Part shown: piece by piece, positions 60,912 through 64,000 of the stretch
Position numbering within the stretch: the first letter of the stretch is position 1
Layout of the letters: every line of letters begins with the position of its first letter
Source of the DNA: Fulvivirgaceae bacterium JP3-4
GTDB lineage: Bacteria > Bacteroidota > Bacteroidia > Cytophagales > Cyclobacteriaceae
Length of the DNA: 64,000 bases
Assembly (NCBI GenBank): GCA_029309925.1
Contig: JARKND010000001.1
Span: 62,001-126,000, forward strand
Reading direction: 5' to 3'
Notes under the pieces: model-generated
The model's database searches: none
The model's input: the letters and a program-made list of their open reading frames with translations, nothing else
What the model was told of the DNA's origin: nothing
Translations under genes and position numbers: made by a program

Positions 60912-61125
60912 TGGTGGCACTCGCTGGCGCTCGTGGGAATGCAGTTGGCTGCAGAGCCACAAAGGGCGCGGAGGAACGCAGAGGATTTTGGTGCTACTTC
61001 CTGGCCTTTGACGTTATGGCTGGTGGATTCACGCTAGTTCCCGACCAGCCATTTGCTCAATTCGAATTTCTTTGCGTTTCTCTGCGCCTCTGCGGTGAAC
61101 TGTATTCCGAGCGCCAGCGAGTACC
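60912..61125. repeat. MITE-like element with about 70-bp inverted ends (family A words)
   Basis: The outer ends share ACTCGCTGGCGCTC perfectly (60919-60932 and, inverted, 61109-61122). Inward similarity continues: GGAATGCAGTT, GCAGAG and CGCGGAGGAACGCAGAGG on the left match CGGAATACAGTTCACCGCAG and AGGCGCAGAGAAACGCAAAG read inversely on the right. The middle is about 75 bp, without a gene. The right end touches the DUF1287 stop codon. Confidence 0.75.
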
Positions 61126-61722
61126 TCAAGGCTCGTAACGATAATGCCCCGTAATGTTGAATTGAAACAGACAGTCAGAGATTTCCTGGCCTGCACCAAT
61201 ATTGTGAACGATCAGGTTACGCAACCCGTCTTCGGATTTCTTGTTGATGACGATTCCGATGTGAGGAACACCGGCAGACAGATCCCACGTGACGATGTCT
61301 CCCGGTTTGTAGTCTTCAGATTTTTTGGACAATGGAAGTGAAGTGCCGTGACGTGTAAAGAATGTCATCAGGTTGGGCACTCTGCGGTGATCGATATTTC
61401 TGTCTGGCTTCTTCAAACCCCAGCGTGCCGGATATTTGGAAAAATTCGCTTTCATATCTTCATGCACAAGACGCTGAAGGTCGATGTTGAGTTTTCGATA
61501 AGCGCGAATGATTACATCTGTGCAAACACCTTTACCTGCGGGCACATCTCCATTTGGGTAAGGGATGCTGAAGTATGACGGATCGTAAACAACTTTTTGT
61601 TTCGTCAGTTCAATGGCAACATCGGATAGCCTTGTACTAAAAGTTTCCTGAGCAAAAAGATTGTGGCTGATGAAAGCAAACAAAACAACGATCAGGCAAT
61701 TCAAAGGCATTCGGCATTTCAT
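61126..61722 (-). CDS. DUF1287 family exported protein
   Basis: A 198-residue protein with a signal peptide (LNCLIVVLFAFISHNLFAQ). Family motifs are YPNGDVPAGKGVCTDVIIRA, with a conserved Cys, HRRVPNLMTFFTRHGTSLPL, and VTWDLSAGVPHIGIVINKK, with a conserved His. This Cys-His arrangement resembles NlpC/P60-type papain-like folds, so peptidoglycan or amidase activity is possible, but function is not established. An internal ATG four codons in (MPLNCL) could be the true start. It lies 29 bp after the GH109-like gene. Confidence 0.85.
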   Translation of the reverse strand: MKCRMPLNCLIVVLFAFISHNLFAQETFSTRLSDVAIELTKQKVVYDPSYFSIPYPNGDVPAGKGVCTDVIIRAYRKLNIDLQRLVHEDMKANFSKYPARWGLKKPDRNIDHRRVPNLMTFFTRHGTSLPLSKKSEDYKPGDIVTWDLSAGVPHIGIVINKKSEDGLRNLIVHNIGAGQEISDCLFQFNITGHYRYEP

Positions 61723-61751
61723 TCGTCACTCGTAATTCGTCACTCGTTATT
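61722..61751. repeat. Family G single arm between two genes
   Basis: ATTCGTCACTCGTAATTCGT and CACTCGTTATT fill the gap from the DUF1287 start codon to the stop codon of the next gene. Same words as 52740-52761 and 53060-53090. Confidence 0.7.
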
Positions 61752-63110
61752 TTAATATGAATCGTCCAACGCGAAATTATTTTTTCTGTACATCCATTTT
61801 CCCTGTGTGAAGTCAGGGAATTCAACCGTTTCTCCGCCCATGCGAATCGAAGTTTCCGAAAGCGGTGTGATTGCACTCCACGTAACGGCATCATACACAT
61901 CCTGCGGAGGCTGGACCTTTCGCTTCACAGACTCAACAAAAGCGTTTAGGACGAACCAGTCCATGCCGCCATGGCCTGCGCCCGCTGCATCGTTTCCGTA
62001 TTTTTTCCAAAGCGGATGATCATACTTGTCAAGCCACTCCCTGGCGTCTTCCCATTGGTGTGGCTTTTTGCTTTGGCCTTCGATATAAATTGATTTGTTT
62101 ACGTCCATCCATATGCCTTTGGTGCCCTGCACGCGGAAGCCCAGCGAGTAAGGCCGGGGAAGATTTGTATCGTGCTGCAGCAGAATTGTTTCTTCGTTTG
62201 CGCATTTGATCATCGTGGTGACGACATCACCCAGCTTAAAATTCACTTTGGCATTCGGATGATTCTCGCCTCCGACCTTAGTAACATAATCATGAAGACC
62301 GCGTGCCTTCGATGAGTAAGACACGAGTTCGGTAAAGCGATTTCCACGGTTGATATTGGTCATCGTGGCAATGGGACCGATGCCATGGGTCGGGTACAGG
62401 TCACCGTTGCGAACAACGGAGTGTTGCGTGCGCCACTGCGCTTCTGAAAAACCTTTCTCACCGAATTCTGCTCCGCCTCCGTACGGATTTTTGCCATCGT
62501 TGAATTTTACTTCGCGCAGGTCGTGCTGATAGCCACCCTGCAGGTGCACAAGTTCTCCAAAGATGTTCTGACGCACCATGTTGAGCACGGCCATCACATC
62601 CCTGCGATAGCAGACGTTTTCAAGCATCATCAACGGCATGCCTGTACGCTCGGAGGTGTGCACGAGTTGCCAGCATTCTTCAACCGTCATTCCAGTGATG
62701 ACTTCACAGGCTGTATATTTTTTTGCGTTCATGGAATCAAGACACATCGTTGTATGCCATTCCCATGGTGTGGAGATCACCACGGCATCGATGTCTTTGT
62801 TCTCAAGAAGCTTCTTGTAGCCGTAGGGTCCGTCAAGGATGATCTGTGGTTTGGGTTTGCCTGATTTCTGGATCATCTCTGAACACATATCGATCATGCG
62901 TTGCTGCACATCGCAGATAGCTACTACTTCCACATCACCTCTGCGCAGTGCGAGTTCGAGATGGTTTTGTCCGCGCAAACCCACTCCGACAAATCCAAGC
63001 CTGACTTTTGGATCTTTGTCTTTTGCAAATACAATTTTAGAAGGGAGGATCGTTAGTCCTGCTCCAGCGAGTGCTGTAGACTTGATAAAATCTCTGCGCG
63101 TGGTTGACAT
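61752..63110 (-). CDS. Gfo/Idh/MocA-fold protein, GH109-like, Tat-exported
   Basis: A 452-residue protein with a Tat signal (TTRRDFIKSTALAGAGLTIL), then an NAD-binding Rossmann domain VRLGFVGVGLRGQNHLELAL and the GH109-like blocks GDLYPTHGIGPIATMTNINR, GNRFTELVSYSSKA and GAGHGGMDWFVLNAFVESV. In the GH109 family NAD is tightly bound and the enzyme removes alpha-N-acetylgalactosamine by an oxidation-elimination route. The alternative is a simple sugar dehydrogenase. Tat export is consistent with a bound cofactor. It is upstream of the DUF1287 gene on the same strand. Confidence 0.85.
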   Translation of the reverse strand: MSTTRRDFIKSTALAGAGLTILPSKIVFAKDKDPKVRLGFVGVGLRGQNHLELALRRGDVEVVAICDVQQRMIDMCSEMIQKSGKPKPQIILDGPYGYKKLLENKDIDAVVISTPWEWHTTMCLDSMNAKKYTACEVITGMTVEECWQLVHTSERTGMPLMMLENVCYRRDVMAVLNMVRQNIFGELVHLQGGYQHDLREVKFNDGKNPYGGGAEFGEKGFSEAQWRTQHSVVRNGDLYPTHGIGPIATMTNINRGNRFTELVSYSSKARGLHDYVTKVGGENHPNAKVNFKLGDVVTTMIKCANEETILLQHDTNLPRPYSLGFRVQGTKGIWMDVNKSIYIEGQSKKPHQWEDAREWLDKYDHPLWKKYGNDAAGAGHGGMDWFVLNAFVESVKRKVQPPQDVYDAVTWSAITPLSETSIRMGGETVEFPDFTQGKWMYRKNNFALDDSY

Positions 63111-63186
63111 ATCCGGGGTATTAAACGGCTATAAATTCAGGAAACTAATTGCGGGAAGCAAACTGTTTTATACGTAAATTTAGAAC

Positions 63187-63723
63187 ATGGACGAAATGAT
63201 ATCGACACCACCAAAAACGATCATGGAGTTGTACAAGATGCTGCCCGAAGGAACCTTGGCTGAAGTAATTGAAGGAAGCATCTATATGTCACCAGCGCCT
63301 AATGACCGGCACAACGCGGTGTTAGTACCTCTCTTATCCCGAATTTTCGCTTGGACAGATATCCAGGATATTGGAAGAGTTTACACCGCTCCGCACACCG
63401 TCTTCTTGGATGCCAGCGTGAATGCCGTTCAACCGGATATTTTTTTTGTTTCAAAGCAAAATTATTCGATCATCAAAGAAGACGCTATTCACGGATCTCC
63501 AGATTTAATCATTGAGATACTCTCACCCGGAAATTACAGCAACGATCGCGTGCGGAAAAAGAACTTGTACGAGCGCTTTGGTGTACAGGAGTATTGGATA
63601 ATCGATCCAATCACCAAAATAGCGGAAGGCTATCACTTAACAGATGGAATGTATGTGCAGTTCTATTTCGCAAAGGGAAGTATTGACTCAAAGCTGCTGA
63701 GTAAGGTTTTTCATTTCGACTAG
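63187..63723 (+). CDS. Uma2 family protein (DUF820 restriction-like fold)
   Basis: A 178-residue protein. GTLAEVIEGSIYMSPAPNDR, VNAVQPDIFFVSKQNYSI, GSPDLIIEILSPGNYSNDRV and YERFGVQEYWIIDPITK are the classic Uma2 blocks, with the Asp/Glu-x-Glu metal pattern of PD-(D/E)XK nucleases (PDIF, LIIEIL). Biological role is unknown; the family is greatly expanded in cyanobacteria and some Bacteroidota. The next gene, 21 bp further, is a paralogue with the same N-terminal sequence. Confidence 0.88.
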   Translation: MDEMISTPPKTIMELYKMLPEGTLAEVIEGSIYMSPAPNDRHNAVLVPLLSRIFAWTDIQDIGRVYTAPHTVFLDASVNAVQPDIFFVSKQNYSIIKEDAIHGSPDLIIEILSPGNYSNDRVRKKNLYERFGVQEYWIIDPITKIAEGYHLTDGMYVQFYFAKGSIDSKLLSKVFHFD

Positions 63724-63744
63724 TTACAGAAAATAAGCGCATAT

Positions 63745-64000
63745 ATGGTAAAGATGCTGCACAATCCGCCAAAAACTATAATGGAAGTTTACAAGATGCT
63801 GCCAGAAGGAACACCTGCCGAGTTAATCAACGGCCGCATCTATATGACACCTCCTCCCAACCTCTCGCATCAGGACATTTCATTCACGATAGCTGGTGAA
63901 ATTTATGCTTTCTTAAAAAAGAAGAAGGTCGGTCGTGCTTTCGCTTCTCCGGTCGGAGTATTCCTCGATGAGGAGAAGAATGTGGTACAACCTGATATTG
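63745..64000 (+). CDS. Second Uma2 family protein, 5' part
   Basis: The frame opens MVKMLHNPPKTIMEVYKMLP and continues EGTPAELINGRIYMTPPPN, FLDEEKNVVQPDI before the right edge. The N-terminal 33 residues match the previous gene at about three quarters of positions, while the following region differs more. It is cut by the window end; whether the catalytic PD-(D/E)XK end is intact cannot be seen. Tandem duplication with divergence is the simplest explanation. Confidence 0.85.
   Translation, partial: MVKMLHNPPKTIMEVYKMLPEGTPAELINGRIYMTPPPNLSHQDISFTIAGEIYAFLKKKKVGRAFASPVGVFLDEEKNVVQPDI

Overview
The window is a chromosomal segment from a Bacteroidota bacterium, most likely of the order Cytophagales. 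The evidence is: promoters of the TTG/TTTG, 19-20 bp spacer, TAnnTTTG type; ribosomal protein S16 with a long Ala/Lys-rich tail; an 82-residue ATP synthase epsilon subunit encoded with beta only, apart from the other ATPase genes; a GldE-type CNNM/CBS protein; DUF4105 (Lnb-like), DUF6787 and PGQxKK small lipoprotein families; and large orphan MacB/FtsX permeases. No rRNA, tRNA, CRISPR array, prophage or intact insertion sequence was found. The content is mostly housekeeping.

Layout. 1-4257 (minus): 5' end of accD, class I aldolase, then the ribosome/tRNA modification group rpsP-rimM-trmD-rplS. 4625-10364 (plus): the 2-oxoglutarate dehydrogenase operon sucA-sucB-lpdA, with a two-lipoyl-domain E2. 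10493-19000: a sensor kinase, an Lnb-like protein, a radical SAM/SPASM protein, an M1 peptidase, a 57-residue Cys-rich membrane protein and an orphan FtsX permease. 19094-30732 (minus): M16 peptidase, inositol monophosphatase, pterin dehydratase-rsmI, a DUF493 protein, PpiD, GldE preceded by a 52-residue membrane protein, LptC, an outer-membrane protein and CoaX, an envelope-biogenesis series. 30759-35774 (plus): anmK, an amino-acid dehydrogenase and a second FtsX permease. 35840-47948: aspartokinase, dnaK, a small lipoprotein, a TPR protein, an aldo/keto reductase, prfC, a coiled-coil lipoprotein and an RluA-type pseudouridine synthase. 48103-55431: a lipoprotein, atpD-atpC, a second sensor kinase and a NatA/NatB-like ABC pair. 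55638-64000: a secreted beta-rich protein, dnaJ-grpE, obg-adk-hpt, a DUF1287 protein, a GH109-like oxidoreductase-fold protein and two tandem Uma2 genes.

The most unusual content lies between the genes. At least seven unrelated families of short-word repeats share one architecture: a 6-13 nt word is repeated imperfectly in one arm and appears inverted in a second arm, so that each element can fold into a long quasi-hairpin. The elements are confined to intergenic DNA and often run exactly up to a stop or start codon. One AT-rich family forms nearly the same leader in front of both accD and atpC. Two further clusters of compact REP-like hairpins occur, one of them between two copies of a 115-bp direct duplication.

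Among proteins, the main oddities are a DnaJ that has lost zinc motifs 1 and 4 together but keeps 2 and 3, and a possible shared chaperone control site upstream of dnaK and grpE. Everything here is read by eye from sequence. Family assignments rest on recognised motifs, not on searches.
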